From a virus, in the IMG/VR virus record IMGVR_UViG_3300033182_000109, positions 1-36,940 of that record: a stretch of 36,940 nucleotides of DNA, one strand, 5' to 3'. Shown here piece by piece: positions 26,793 through 35,865 of this stretch. The notes below the pieces were generated by a model. That model had not been told where the DNA came from. It saw only the letters and a list, made by a program, of their open reading frames with translations, and searched no databases. The first letter of the stretch is position 1. Each line of letters opens with the position of its first letter. The translations under genes and the position numbers were made by a program.

Positions 26793-29700
26793 TAGTAGGT
26801 TAGACCTCCGCCTGTTGAGCTGCTATAAGTACCACTTTGAATACCTGTGTTTGGTGTTGTTAATTCAGTAACTACTGCACCACTCGCTTTTAATCTGCTT
26901 GCTGTAACAGAATCTATAATATCAATATTACTTACTGTTGCTGAACTGATAAAAATTTCATCTGCTTCTGATTTTACTTCGTACAGTGATCCAAATGCTT
27001 GATCTTCCTGCACAGGAACTATAACAAATGTAACTAAGTCAGGACTTAATTCATTCATTACATAACTTGCTAGTTCTGAGAAATAAAACTTGTCGCCAAA
27101 ATCCCAATTTTCTAATGCAAAAAATCTATTTACTGCATTAATAATATCCGATTTAAGTTGATTGTCATTAATAACTAGATTTGGATTTTTAACTGCTTTA
27201 AAACGTGCTTGCAAATCTGCCTCCGCTTGTCCACCAAACAATGCTTTATACTTTACCGGATGATAGATAATTTCATCGCTTAAAGACTTAATCTTGTTAA
27301 GTTCCGTTGCATAACTTATATACAAGTTATCGCTACTTGGCGGCAATGGTTTAGAACTAATTGTTCCGTCTAACCACGATCTATATTGTGTATCATAAGA
27401 TCTGGTTAACAAATATGTATCGATGATATTGCTTGCACTTGGATCAATTCTATTATTTTGATCTGCTGCGTGTGTATATTGGAACTTAATATTATCTCTA
27501 CCAATTCTTGCTTTGTAATTTGTTTCTATAGTAAACGTATACGTAGAAGAATCTAGTCGTTCAAAAATATCTTCATCTATATAATAAAATAGTTGCCCAT
27601 CTTCGTATTCGCTTAACGGTTGTCTATCAGATTTTGAACTTAAAATTGTCTCAGTTGTTAAACCAAGATATTCTTTAGTAACATAAACATAGTCATTTAC
27701 ACCATCTGCACTTGTAACCTTTTCTAAGAATACTAACTTTGTTGTTGGGTTGGTGGTTTCGTCTATAATTTCCTTAAAAATATCAGGATTATCAACAACT
27801 CCATCATCGTCATCGTCATAGAACGATATTTGAATTTTTTTACTATCTACATAACCTTCTGCATCACGGTATTCTTCTATGATTTCCCAATCTAAGTCGT
27901 ATGTAAAAGGAGTAAGTGCATCTGGTTGTGTATTGATGTTCAGAACCGTAATTTTATCTTTAACAATTTTTCCTGTTTTATTATTGTATATTCTATCACT
28001 AGAATCATAATAAAATCTAATTTGTGTATCGCTTTCAAACACATAACGTAATGCACGATATGTTACAGTATACTTTTCACCGTCTGTATTGAATACCAGT
28101 AACCAACTTGCATCTAATTGCTGGTTTGTTGTATCGCCTGTTTTACCTGTTGAAAACGGGTCTGCAATATTCAAGTTATTTTCTGTGACCAGTCTCCATT
28201 CGCCTTGGCCTTGCGCATAACGTAAACCAAATGTTTTATATGCAAAAATTTGATCCGTTACCTGTGCTTGTACATCTGCTGTTAATGTACTAGGCAATGC
28301 TGTTCTAATTTCAACTAGTTTAGGTCTCAAATTAACGTCAGAAGCATTACCAGGAATCACATCGTTGAGTACTATTGGCCCTGAACCATCGGTTTGTGTT
28401 TCTGTACCGTTGCCGACAACAGATATAACCTTAACCCAATGATACTTGCTACCGCCTCTATAATCAGGTTGACCGGCTTCAAGTTTTCCGTTTAAGAAAT
28501 GATATCCGGTTGGTGGTTCAAACTTTAATAATGAATTTGGTTTTACAAACTTCATGTTTGATGTTGTATAGTTACCGACCCTAACCCTTACACCATTTGC
28601 ATTAATTAAATAACCTGTAGAAATATTCGTGCTACTTGTTGATTGGACCCATGTTGCGCCTAAATCTTCAACTAATAGTTGTGGGAATTTATCTAAGTAA
28701 TAATTTCTAACCTTTACGTCACCTAGTATAGGCTCAATAGTGTTAACTATGGCTCCTTCGATATCTGTTAAGTTATCAAACGTAAACGATGTTTTTAAAT
28801 TAAGGTATTCTTTATATAATGCACCATCTGTTCCAAACAAATTGGTAGAAGAATATTTTCCTGTCGCATCAATCAAATCAAAATATCTTGATATACCGCT
28901 TGCAGTTCTGTTAACTGATTTTGCTTTAACAATTTCTTGGCTTATCGTTAACGGACCAATTTGGTAATCTTCCGCTGTAATCATTCTATTTTGTGTATAG
29001 TAAGTTGCTGGAGCATTATTTTTAATGCTTGAATTTGATTCTGCAACAGTACCATTATCAACAGTATATTTTAATTCTAAAGTTAAGGTAATAGTTTCGG
29101 CTTTACCTGCTTTAGAAACATAAGGAATACGTATGCTAATGCCGCGCATGTCATCAGGAGTAACAATTAATCTTTGATTTTTGCTTACTCTATAATAAAC
29201 ACGGAAACTGCCCTGAGGTAGGTTACCAAAAGTACCGTCTGAGAAGATTAAACTGATTCTGTCTTCAACACGACTTAACACTGAATAAATGTTACGGATA
29301 TTTTTATTCAAACTATTGTAAATGATATTGTTTCCTTCAATAGCATCTACCTTGGTCCATAATTCTTCTTCATTGCCTAAACTATCTAACTTGTATAACC
29401 AAACATCAGTATTGTTTACATTACGTGCATCAACTGCTACAATTTGGTTTGTTGATGCTGATGTGATGTTAAATGTTCCTTGATCTAACGTTCCTTGGCG
29501 GAAATGACAAAAGAATCCTGTATTTGAACTTGCATATCCTCTACCATCGTCTCTATAAACAAATGCAAAATTGTTGCCTGGGAATGGTGCTTCTTCTCCG
29601 ATAGCGTCAGTTGTTAAATCAGTCGACACTACTTCAAACATTGCTGACTTTCCGTCAACTGTTTTACTAAAGTTATATGCTGGAACTGTAATGTTGGTAC

Positions 29701-30271
29701 TATTAAAACGATATTGTTCCGTAGGAATACCATTAATTGTTTCTTTTCTATTTGGTCTACCAAAGGTACCATTAACAGGCAGTGCTGCGTTCATTACACG
29801 TATAAATTGTTCGTACCAATCTGTGTTACTTGGATCATTCCAAAGAATGGTTTGATTCTCTAAATTAATGTTATTTGAATCAACTATTTCTTCTGTAGTA
29901 GAAACTGATTCTATTTTTAATATGCCATTTGCTGCTTGGTTACGCTTAGGATTATATGACAATAATCTTGCCAATCTTAAAATACTTTCGCGACGTTCTG
30001 CTAATTCTAAGTAGTTTTCGCGAGCGTTTAGATCGATACGGAATGCAATGTTTTGTCCTAAAAATGCAATAAGATCTATCAGTGCAAGATATTCTGATGA
30101 TTCAATGTAGTCATTAAAATCTTCTGGATAATTTTCACGCAAATATGCGATCATCGTACGACGTAAATTGTCAAAGTCATACGATTTAAAATCAGCGTTG
30201 CGGAATGATTGGTAAACTCGTTTCCAATCTTCTGCTGCTAGTAATCTGTTCTGTCTATCAGTTGATGACAT
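26792..30271 (-). CDS. 6: Baseplate wedge subunit gp6-like
   Basis: An 1159-aa protein whose first 150 residues (RQNRLLAAEDWKRVYQSFRN, then YLALIDLIAFLGQNIAFRID and ESILRLARLLSYNPKR) are the signature of gp6-type wedge proteins in marine T4-like phages. Gp6 dimers form the inner iris of the hexagonal baseplate and change conformation at sheath contraction. It is nearly twice the length of T4 gp6 (about 660 aa); the extra sequence is beta-rich (residues about 500-1000, with acidic DDDDDGVVDN near 815). The C-terminal third contains an ALENWDFGDKFYFSELASYV segment as in baseplate J-type proteins. Context agrees: gp25 upstream, giant protein downstream. GAGGAA ribosome site; AATAAATA late promoter 20 nt upstream. 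Confidence 0.88.
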   Translation of the reverse strand: MSSTDRQNRLLAAEDWKRVYQSFRNADFKSYDFDNLRRTMIAYLRENYPEDFNDYIESSEYLALIDLIAFLGQNIAFRIDLNARENYLELAERRESILRLARLLSYNPKRNQAANGILKIESVSTTEEIVDSNNINLENQTILWNDPSNTDWYEQFIRVMNAALPVNGTFGRPNRKETINGIPTEQYRFNSTNITVPAYNFSKTVDGKSAMFEVVSTDLTTDAIGEEAPFPGNNFAFVYRDDGRGYASSNTGFFCHFRQGTLDQGTFNITSASTNQIVAVDARNVNNTDVWLYKLDSLGNEEELWTKVDAIEGNNIIYNSLNKNIRNIYSVLSRVEDRISLIFSDGTFGNLPQGSFRVYYRVSKNQRLIVTPDDMRGISIRIPYVSKAGKAETITLTLELKYTVDNGTVAESNSSIKNNAPATYYTQNRMITAEDYQIGPLTISQEIVKAKSVNRTASGISRYFDLIDATGKYSSTNLFGTDGALYKEYLNLKTSFTFDNLTDIEGAIVNTIEPILGDVKVRNYYLDKFPQLLVEDLGATWVQSTSSTNISTGYLINANGVRVRVGNYTTSNMKFVKPNSLLKFEPPTGYHFLNGKLEAGQPDYRGGSKYHWVKVISVVGNGTETQTDGSGPIVLNDVIPGNASDVNLRPKLVEIRTALPSTLTADVQAQVTDQIFAYKTFGLRYAQGQGEWRLVTENNLNIADPFSTGKTGDTTNQQLDASWLLVFNTDGEKYTVTYRALRYVFESDTQIRFYYDSSDRIYNNKTGKIVKDKITVLNINTQPDALTPFTYDLDWEIIEEYRDAEGYVDSKKIQISFYDDDDDGVVDNPDIFKEIIDETTNPTTKLVFLEKVTSADGVNDYVYVTKEYLGLTTETILSSKSDRQPLSEYEDGQLFYYIDEDIFERLDSSTYTFTIETNYKARIGRDNIKFQYTHAADQNNRIDPSASNIIDTYLLTRSYDTQYRSWLDGTISSKPLPPSSDNLYISYATELNKIKSLSDEIIYHPVKYKALFGGQAEADLQARFKAVKNPNLVINDNQLKSDIINAVNRFFALENWDFGDKFYFSELASYVMNELSPDLVTFVIVPVQEDQAFGSLYEVKSEADEIFISSATVSNIDIIDSVTASRLKASGAVVTELTTPNTGIQSGTYSSSTGGGLTY

Positions 30272-30291
30272 AATGCATTCCTCTTATACTA

Positions 30292-30299
30292 TATTTATT
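30292..30299 (-). promoter_or_regulatory. Late promoter variant AATAAATA before gp6
   Basis: The minus strand reads AATAAATA, ending 20 nt before the gp6 ATG, in the 54-nt gap after gp25. One base differs from TATAAATA but it fits NATAAATA, with the same spacing as the other copies in this window. Confidence 0.6.
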
Positions 30300-30309
30300 T
30301 GTTATAGTT

Positions 30310-30321
30310 AACTGCGCAGTT
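30310..30321. repeat. 12-bp perfect palindrome between gp25 and gp6
   Basis: AACTGCGCAGTT is its own reverse complement and lies 4 nt after the gp25 stop codon. As RNA it can only form a 4-bp stem with a GCGC loop and lacks a U-tract, so it is a poor terminator. It could be a protein-binding site or chance. Confidence 0.35.
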
Positions 30322-30325
30322 TATT

Positions 30326-30772
30326 TTACGACAAGAAGCCTGCTTTCTCATCAAATTTCATGCGCATACTTTCTGAGATATTATATGGAAGATAAGTTAA
30401 AGTGCATTCTATTTGCAGCCCGCTTTCATAGTCGCTTACAATAATATTATCAACACTTACACGGGGGTCATAATTAATAATCTTAGTCACGTTCTTAATA
30501 ATTACGTCCTTTAACTGTTCTGTTAAGGGTTCAAAAATAGCGTCCCAAATAATGGTTCCAAACTCCGGATCTGACAACTTCTCACCTTGTCTTATATGAA
30601 AATTATTAATGATATCTTGTTTAATTAATTCAATGTCGTACAATGTCCAGTCCGTTGCATTAGGATTAACTGTACTAATGCCTCGATAGGCTCTACTTTC
30701 CGGAACGGCCTTGTGTTTTTGATTACTAGGAACCGTTATTTGTTTATAGATATTTTTCTCTATTGTACTCAT
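30326..30772 (-). CDS. 25: Baseplate wedge subunit gp25-like
   Basis: A 148-aa protein matching the GPW/gp25 family: the NFHIRQGEKLSDPEFGTIIW stretch, then DAIFEPLTEQL (about 55-85) corresponds to the family's GER--P-FG---W-LIFEP core, followed by VTKIINYDPRVSVDNIIV and a final beta strand. Length is typical (T4 gp25 132 aa). Gp25 joins the wedge to the first sheath ring and is conserved in all contractile injection systems. Despite the historic lysozyme label of the family, no catalytic activity is implied. The ATG overlaps the stop of the gp5-like gene (TAATG), and AGGAGA precedes it. Order gp5-gp25-gp6 matches T4-like marine phages. Confidence 0.92.
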   Translation of the reverse strand: MSTIEKNIYKQITVPSNQKHKAVPESRAYRGISTVNPNATDWTLYDIELIKQDIINNFHIRQGEKLSDPEFGTIIWDAIFEPLTEQLKDVIIKNVTKIINYDPRVSVDNIIVSDYESGLQIECTLTYLPYNISESMRMKFDEKAGFLS

Positions 30773-32928
30773 TAAACGTAATCTCCTAGGTTATCGTCCC
30801 ATTCTTTTCCGGCACTAGACGTATTTATCTTGGCTAATTTTGTCCTTACGGTCAATAATGCACTAGATGCAGCAACGGTTGCTGCATCATATAATTCTAC
30901 GCCTGCATTAACAACCGCTTTAAGGCTTGACGGAACATGAACGCTATCAAGATCTTTCATTACAGATTGTGCTGCTGCAAATCCCATCTCTTCTCCTGCT
31001 ACTGCTTTATCAACAGCAGTATCTAATGTCGCTACGTTTTCTGTTGTAAGATCTTGTTTAACTGCATCTGCTGCTGCACCTACTGCTGCTGGAGGTGCTG
31101 ATGCATCAGCAGTTTTCTCTTTGATAGGCGGCGGTGTTTCTTCAGTATCTGCAAGCAGATCTTCTTTAGGTTTTTGCGGGGTTGTACTCTTACCTTTACG
31201 GAACGTATCAGGAGTTTTATTGTAATCTGTAGGATTAATTACAATAGGTTCCTTAACAACTTCTGGAGAATCTAAAGGTTCTTCTTCAGATTGTGCAGCG
31301 TCATCTTCTGCTTGTAATGCTTCTTCTGCTGCTAATGCTGCTGCTTCTTCTTCTGCTGCAATTTGCTCGTCAACTAATTCTCTCAATTCTTCATTACTCA
31401 ATGTTGAATCAAGAGTTATGTCTGTCTTTAGATAGGTGCATTCTAATGGATTAAGATTTTCGTGTCCATACCATGGTTCATGCATAGGTACACGTTTCAT
31501 AATACTAAATGTCTTAGATTCTTCGTCGCGAGAACTATAATCGTCGCCCGATTCCATGTCGCCTACTGCCCAATACTTAGGATCAGGTATATCGTAGGTT
31601 TGAAATACTTCAAGTTCTTGTGCTAAGTCTGCTTCTGTTTGCTCCTCTGTATTCATATGGATTTCGGTAGCGTGTTCGACAATATTTCCTCTAGCAGTAG
31701 TACGTTTATTACCTATTACTTTGTTTTCGTCCTCGCCAAGAACCTTTACTAACTTATCTTTAGTAACATACAAATGGTAGTTTTCTACTGTTTCCATTTG
31801 TATATTTTTATTTGCTTTAACATTAAAATTTCTGCCTGCTTCTATATTAACGTCGCGTCCTGCATTAAAATTTAAATCTTGTTCGGTATGTACGCTGATA
31901 CTATCTTGAGCATAAATGTCTATCTTGCCTGCAGAAGTTAATTCTATCCAAGTAGTGCCTTTAGCATTTGCAATGTAAATTAAATCTTCTGAATTATGGA
32001 GCATTATTTGATGTCCGGTTCGAGTTTTAATTTTTAACATTTCGTTATGGGGTAACTCTACATTGCCACCTTTCTCTCCCATTTCTGCATTTGCATATTC
32101 TGAAGGGCCAACACCATCTACCCATGGATCTACCGGATTTCCTGAACCAGGTAATGACTTTCTTAATAGTGTAGGATCTCCGTCATCAAGTACTATAGAG
32201 CTCCCTCCTAATCTACTATAAGGAACGCTTGATTGCGCAAAGTTTTCACCGTATCTAATGCCAGGTGAGTCGGGTCTACGATCGTATGGCCCAGGTGTAC
32301 TAAGACCAAAAACTGAACTAGGTATTTCTCTCCTTGCGCTCGATGTAGTGGTTCCTCGTGTTTCGTCTGACGAAAGTCCTTGAATATCTAAAATATTAAG
32401 TGCATCTAGGTTTACCGGTTTTACAAATCTTGTTGGATCTCTTCCGGTTCCTTTTTCAACTTTTTTATTGTACTCACCAACTGGTAACTTTTCTGTATTA
32501 TCTTGATTATTATATGTTGTTACAGGAGTAACTGCTGGTAGCATAAAGTTCATGTAATCATCTTGTACACAACCGATCCAATAACCGTTACCTCGAATAC
32601 CTTCAGCAAATATAACTAGCACACGAGTACCAACGTCGGGTGGTATAAACCACATACCGTAACTTTTTTGTGTGTACTTGAAAGAAGCGTTTTCAGTTAA
32701 ACCATCATATGATGTTACTCCATAAAACGGACTTAGGTATCTTACCTGTGCTAAACGTCCAGGAACATTTGGAGAGTTACCAGATTCGTTTGTAAACAAA
32801 ACTTCAACTTCTAATGTACCCATGTACTTAGAGTCAAGATGATTTCTTACAATGGCTAAGTAAGGTCCAGGGCTTCCTTTAGGATCAAATAGTTCCGAAC
32901 TTGTTCTTGCTGATTCTGGTTTTGCCAT
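30772..32928 (-). CDS. 5: gp5-like baseplate spike (OB-fold and beta-helix, no lysozyme domain)
   Basis: A 718-aa protein. Residues about 20-130 are a gp5/VgrG-type OB-fold (GPYLAIVRNHLDSKYMGTLE; MWFIPPDVGTRVLVIFAEG; GYWIGCVQDDYM). A flexible linker follows (about 130-290), then a beta-prism start, TGHQIMLHNSEDLIYIANAK near 300-320, and octapeptide repeats (DLNFNAGR, DVNIEAGR, NFNVKANK) near 350-390, as in the T4 gp5 needle. The T4 lysozyme domain is absent: nothing between OB-fold and needle resembles it. The C-terminal part (about 500-718) is unusual: an Ala/Glu-rich helix near 520-548 and an Ala-rich end. It sits 9 nt downstream of the hub gene. It forms the puncturing tip of the tail. Confidence 0.85.
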   Translation of the reverse strand: MAKPESARTSSELFDPKGSPGPYLAIVRNHLDSKYMGTLEVEVLFTNESGNSPNVPGRLAQVRYLSPFYGVTSYDGLTENASFKYTQKSYGMWFIPPDVGTRVLVIFAEGIRGNGYWIGCVQDDYMNFMLPAVTPVTTYNNQDNTEKLPVGEYNKKVEKGTGRDPTRFVKPVNLDALNILDIQGLSSDETRGTTTSSARREIPSSVFGLSTPGPYDRRPDSPGIRYGENFAQSSVPYSRLGGSSIVLDDGDPTLLRKSLPGSGNPVDPWVDGVGPSEYANAEMGEKGGNVELPHNEMLKIKTRTGHQIMLHNSEDLIYIANAKGTTWIELTSAGKIDIYAQDSISVHTEQDLNFNAGRDVNIEAGRNFNVKANKNIQMETVENYHLYVTKDKLVKVLGEDENKVIGNKRTTARGNIVEHATEIHMNTEEQTEADLAQELEVFQTYDIPDPKYWAVGDMESGDDYSSRDEESKTFSIMKRVPMHEPWYGHENLNPLECTYLKTDITLDSTLSNEELRELVDEQIAAEEEAAALAAEEALQAEDDAAQSEEEPLDSPEVVKEPIVINPTDYNKTPDTFRKGKSTTPQKPKEDLLADTEETPPPIKEKTADASAPPAAVGAAADAVKQDLTTENVATLDTAVDKAVAGEEMGFAAAQSVMKDLDSVHVPSSLKAVVNAGVELYDAATVAASSALLTVRTKLAKINTSSAGKEWDDNLGDYV
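30822..30829 (-). promoter_or_regulatory. Possible internal late promoter GATAAATA before gp25
   Basis: GATAAATA on the minus strand within the 3' end of the gp5-like gene, ending 49 nt before the gp25 ATG. The distance is about twice that of the other late promoters here and the motif lies in coding sequence, so it is a weak candidate. Confidence 0.35.
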
Positions 32929-32937
32929 TATTCTACC

Positions 32938-35562
32938 TTATAACTTTAAATTATTCAATGCACTAGTTGCATTATTTAGAGCAGTTTGCGCACTATTGGC
33001 AGCGTCTTTGGCTGCACTTAATAAGTTTGTTGGTAATTTACCGCTCGATAAGTTACTGACCAATCCATTAATACCTGCGTTAAGTTGGCCATTCAATCCT
33101 GATAATGCTCCTGATATGTCAGACTGTATTCCTGACAGTATTCCGCCTAGTTGATTTAAACTAGCAACTGCTGTTTGAACTTCTGGCGGAATATAATCTG
33201 CTATTGACTGGTCAATAACTGGCGAAATAACTGCACCTGGTTTTTCAATTATCGATGAGCTGTTAACTGCTGGTTGAGCTCCACCGGTATCGCTTTCTTG
33301 ATTACGTCTACGAATAGTGCTTAATGTTTGTGTAAATCTGCCTTGGGCAAATTTATTTTGTGCAGATACAACTTTATACAATCCGCTAAATGCCCCTACT
33401 GGTGTTGATTTTACTTCTGGGAAGATCATATACCCGTCTGTTCCAATGTCTAACGGTGTTCTAAAATTAATAACAATATCTACTTCAGATGTCTGATACT
33501 CCATGCTGCCATCTGCGGTCATATTTAGAACTCCGGATAATTCAGAAGCATTATAGTTTCCTTGACCGCTATCTGCAATATAATACGGATCTCCCCAAAT
33601 TTCTAAATCTACGCTAACCAAGTCAGTATTACTGTTTACAATGGCATCATTAAACGATCTTGCAATCTGTGTTTCTGGATGTGTTTCTGCACCATAACCC
33701 AGTCCACCCGACGATGCTTTAGTTGTTTCCTTTGATGTTACCGTGCCAGAAGACGACGACACATCGCTGCGACCTTCTGGCGCACCACCTGTAAACGGTT
33801 CGTTTCCTTTTACAGATTTATCCCTACCTCCACTAACTGCATCAGCGTGTTGTTGTCCATAGTCGCCCATTAACGCATTAAAAAATGCTGTGTTAATGTC
33901 TATGTCAAACTTAATAATATCATCATTTTTTCCGGTATAGATATAATTGTATTCTTTTAATGCCTGTTTAACTAAATTTTTATATCCTGGTGGAACTTGC
34001 GTTGGGCCTGCAATCGTTGACGATTGAATTCCGTACGGAACAACTCTATAAACAAAAACTTTAGGCGAGTCGCCTGTTTGCTCAACGTTTTTAGTGTCTT
34101 TTACAAGATAGCAATCTGCTTCTATCTTAAACCATTTTTTCATGCCAACGCTATCAGGCTCTTCTGTAATAAATTGACGACCATATTCTGATATTAATAC
34201 CAATTCTTCAATAATGTCTTGTATTTTTGCACCTTTTGGAAATTGTATTTTCTTTGCTTCGTTTGATATCACAATATCACCGCGTTTAAACACTCCTGTA
34301 TTTTCTTCATCTTGGACAAAGCCAGGTTTACCAAAATAGGTTTTACCACTATCAAGATAACTTTTAGCAATCTTTGATAAACCTATCTTATTAGAATTTG
34401 CTTCATCTTCTGCAAATTCTCTCACCGTTTCACCTAACGCACTTCTTGTTACTACAATACCCAACAGTTTCTCAAGCTCAGTATCAAAATCTGCAGGCAA
34501 TTCGCCGTCTGCTATTCCGGTAAGAGACTGATAAATGTCTTTTTTCTGTTCTTCAGTTAACTGTCTTATCTCGCCTTTGCCCGACTGAGTGTTGGCTCCG
34601 CCGCCTCCTTCAGTAGCACCTAGTAATTGTTCATCTGCTGTGCTTCTAATTTTTGGAAATAATATTACATACTGATCGCCGGTTACCTTATTACCAGATT
34701 GTTCTAATTCAAGTTGTCTTGAATTTAATTGTGATGCAAGGCTATTTGATCCAGTCTGTAACATTTCTATTAATGTTTCACCTTCTAGGTCAAGATCGGT
34801 CATTATATTTTGTGTTTCATCCGCAAATGCTTGCTCATGCCAGCCTATTGCATCAACATGATACACGCTTCCTCCTTCCGAAACACTAAACTCTATATTG
34901 TTTAATGTTAAAGGGAACATTCGTTTGGCTTTAGTTAAATTTGTCAGCTTTCCGTCATCGTCCCAGCCTAAAAATTCAACCTGCAACAGAAACGGTGCTT
35001 TAGTGTAATTTTTATGCCCTGCTTTTTTAGCAGCAATTTGAAGTGTTTGTAAAAACATTCCCATCGAATATGGTTCATGAACAGTGAAATTGATGCTAGT
35101 TGCATTCGTATGTTTAGTTTTTCCGTTTGGTGACATTAAGGTTTCTATTTCTACATCATCAATAAAATATTCTGTAGTAATTCCGTGTGTCGATTCTAAC
35201 GTTGTTTTTACTTGATCATTTCCTGTTCCGCCTGATTCTAGTACAATGACGCTAGGTCCGTTTTTTCTGTATGTAGAATCTGGAAAATTTGTTTCTGTGA
35301 CTGTTAATGGTCCAAATGTAAACTTATATGTAAAACTTGCAAACTTAGAAAGCATATTTTCTATCGGGCCACCAGTGTATGCTGACGACCCTAATGCTGC
35401 TGCAATCGTTTCTACCGTTGCACTTGCTGATTTTAAGGTGCTTCCTAGATCTGACAATCCGTTTATTGCGCCTTCTATCTTATCAGCAGTTGCAGATATC
35501 GTATTTGCTGCATCAACAATAATGTTTTGCGTATTTTTTAATGATCCGATGATGTCTGCCAT
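32938..35562 (-). CDS. Baseplate hub protein (gp27/gpD-like, inferred)
   Basis: An 874-aa protein between gp53 and the gp5-like spike, where the hub ring that carries the spike would be expected. Around residues 190-235 it has APFLLQVEFLGWDDDGK, RMFPLTLNNIEFSVSEGGS and YHVDAIGWHEQAF, and at about 690-755 VVINFRTPLDIGT, SGLYKVVSAQNKFAQG and FTQTLSTIRRR; such strands with a final TLSxxRRR are typical of tail-hub (gpD/gp27-type) folds. Both ends are unusual: residues 3-58 and about 790-874 are Ala/Leu/Ser/Asn-rich amphipathic helices, suggesting coiled coils or flexible contacts with neighbours. It is larger than T4 gp27 (about 390 aa). SD TAGGAT; ATG directly after the gp53 stop. The hub call rests on synteny and strand pattern. 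Confidence 0.68.
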   Translation of the reverse strand: MADIIGSLKNTQNIIVDAANTISATADKIEGAINGLSDLGSTLKSASATVETIAAALGSSAYTGGPIENMLSKFASFTYKFTFGPLTVTETNFPDSTYRKNGPSVIVLESGGTGNDQVKTTLESTHGITTEYFIDDVEIETLMSPNGKTKHTNATSINFTVHEPYSMGMFLQTLQIAAKKAGHKNYTKAPFLLQVEFLGWDDDGKLTNLTKAKRMFPLTLNNIEFSVSEGGSVYHVDAIGWHEQAFADETQNIMTDLDLEGETLIEMLQTGSNSLASQLNSRQLELEQSGNKVTGDQYVILFPKIRSTADEQLLGATEGGGGANTQSGKGEIRQLTEEQKKDIYQSLTGIADGELPADFDTELEKLLGIVVTRSALGETVREFAEDEANSNKIGLSKIAKSYLDSGKTYFGKPGFVQDEENTGVFKRGDIVISNEAKKIQFPKGAKIQDIIEELVLISEYGRQFITEEPDSVGMKKWFKIEADCYLVKDTKNVEQTGDSPKVFVYRVVPYGIQSSTIAGPTQVPPGYKNLVKQALKEYNYIYTGKNDDIIKFDIDINTAFFNALMGDYGQQHADAVSGGRDKSVKGNEPFTGGAPEGRSDVSSSSGTVTSKETTKASSGGLGYGAETHPETQIARSFNDAIVNSNTDLVSVDLEIWGDPYYIADSGQGNYNASELSGVLNMTADGSMEYQTSEVDIVINFRTPLDIGTDGYMIFPEVKSTPVGAFSGLYKVVSAQNKFAQGRFTQTLSTIRRRNQESDTGGAQPAVNSSSIIEKPGAVISPVIDQSIADYIPPEVQTAVASLNQLGGILSGIQSDISGALSGLNGQLNAGINGLVSNLSSGKLPTNLLSAAKDAANSAQTALNNATSALNNLKL

Positions 35563-35865
35563 TTAAGATCCTATTAAAGATTGTAAGTATCGTCCTTGTG
35601 GAATATAAATTTCAGTCCCGGCAACAAAATCATATATAGGGTCTTTTAAAATATCCATGTTTCGTTGGGCAAATACCCACCATAATTTGTGATCTCCGTA
35701 CAAAGCATAGGCTAACAGATCTGGTCTATACGTAAATGGTGTCTGTATACTATACAAAATATCGTCGTTGTGCGCAGGAACAGACCGTATAGACAAAACA
35801 TCTAGATATTGGTTATTGATAACCTTTGTTTTATTCCAAGGACTTGATCCACCGTATTGTGCCAT
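35563..35865 (-). CDS. 53: Baseplate wedge subunit gp53-like
   Basis: A 100-aa protein with the gp53 core: the FTYRPDLLAYALYGDHKLWW stretch, then VFAQRNMDILKDPIYDFVAGTEIYIP, about 43-88. The last part is the LysM-like end seen in gp53 proteins. It is shorter than T4 gp53 (about 196 aa) but like the versions in marine T4-like phages as I recall them. Gp53 links neighbouring wedges in the baseplate. The start ATG overlaps the gp48 stop (TAATG) and the stop abuts the hub ATG, so the three are translated as a unit. Confidence 0.88.
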   Translation of the reverse strand: MAQYGGSSPWNKTKVINNQYLDVLSIRSVPAHNDDILYSIQTPFTYRPDLLAYALYGDHKLWWVFAQRNMDILKDPIYDFVAGTEIYIPQGRYLQSLIGS

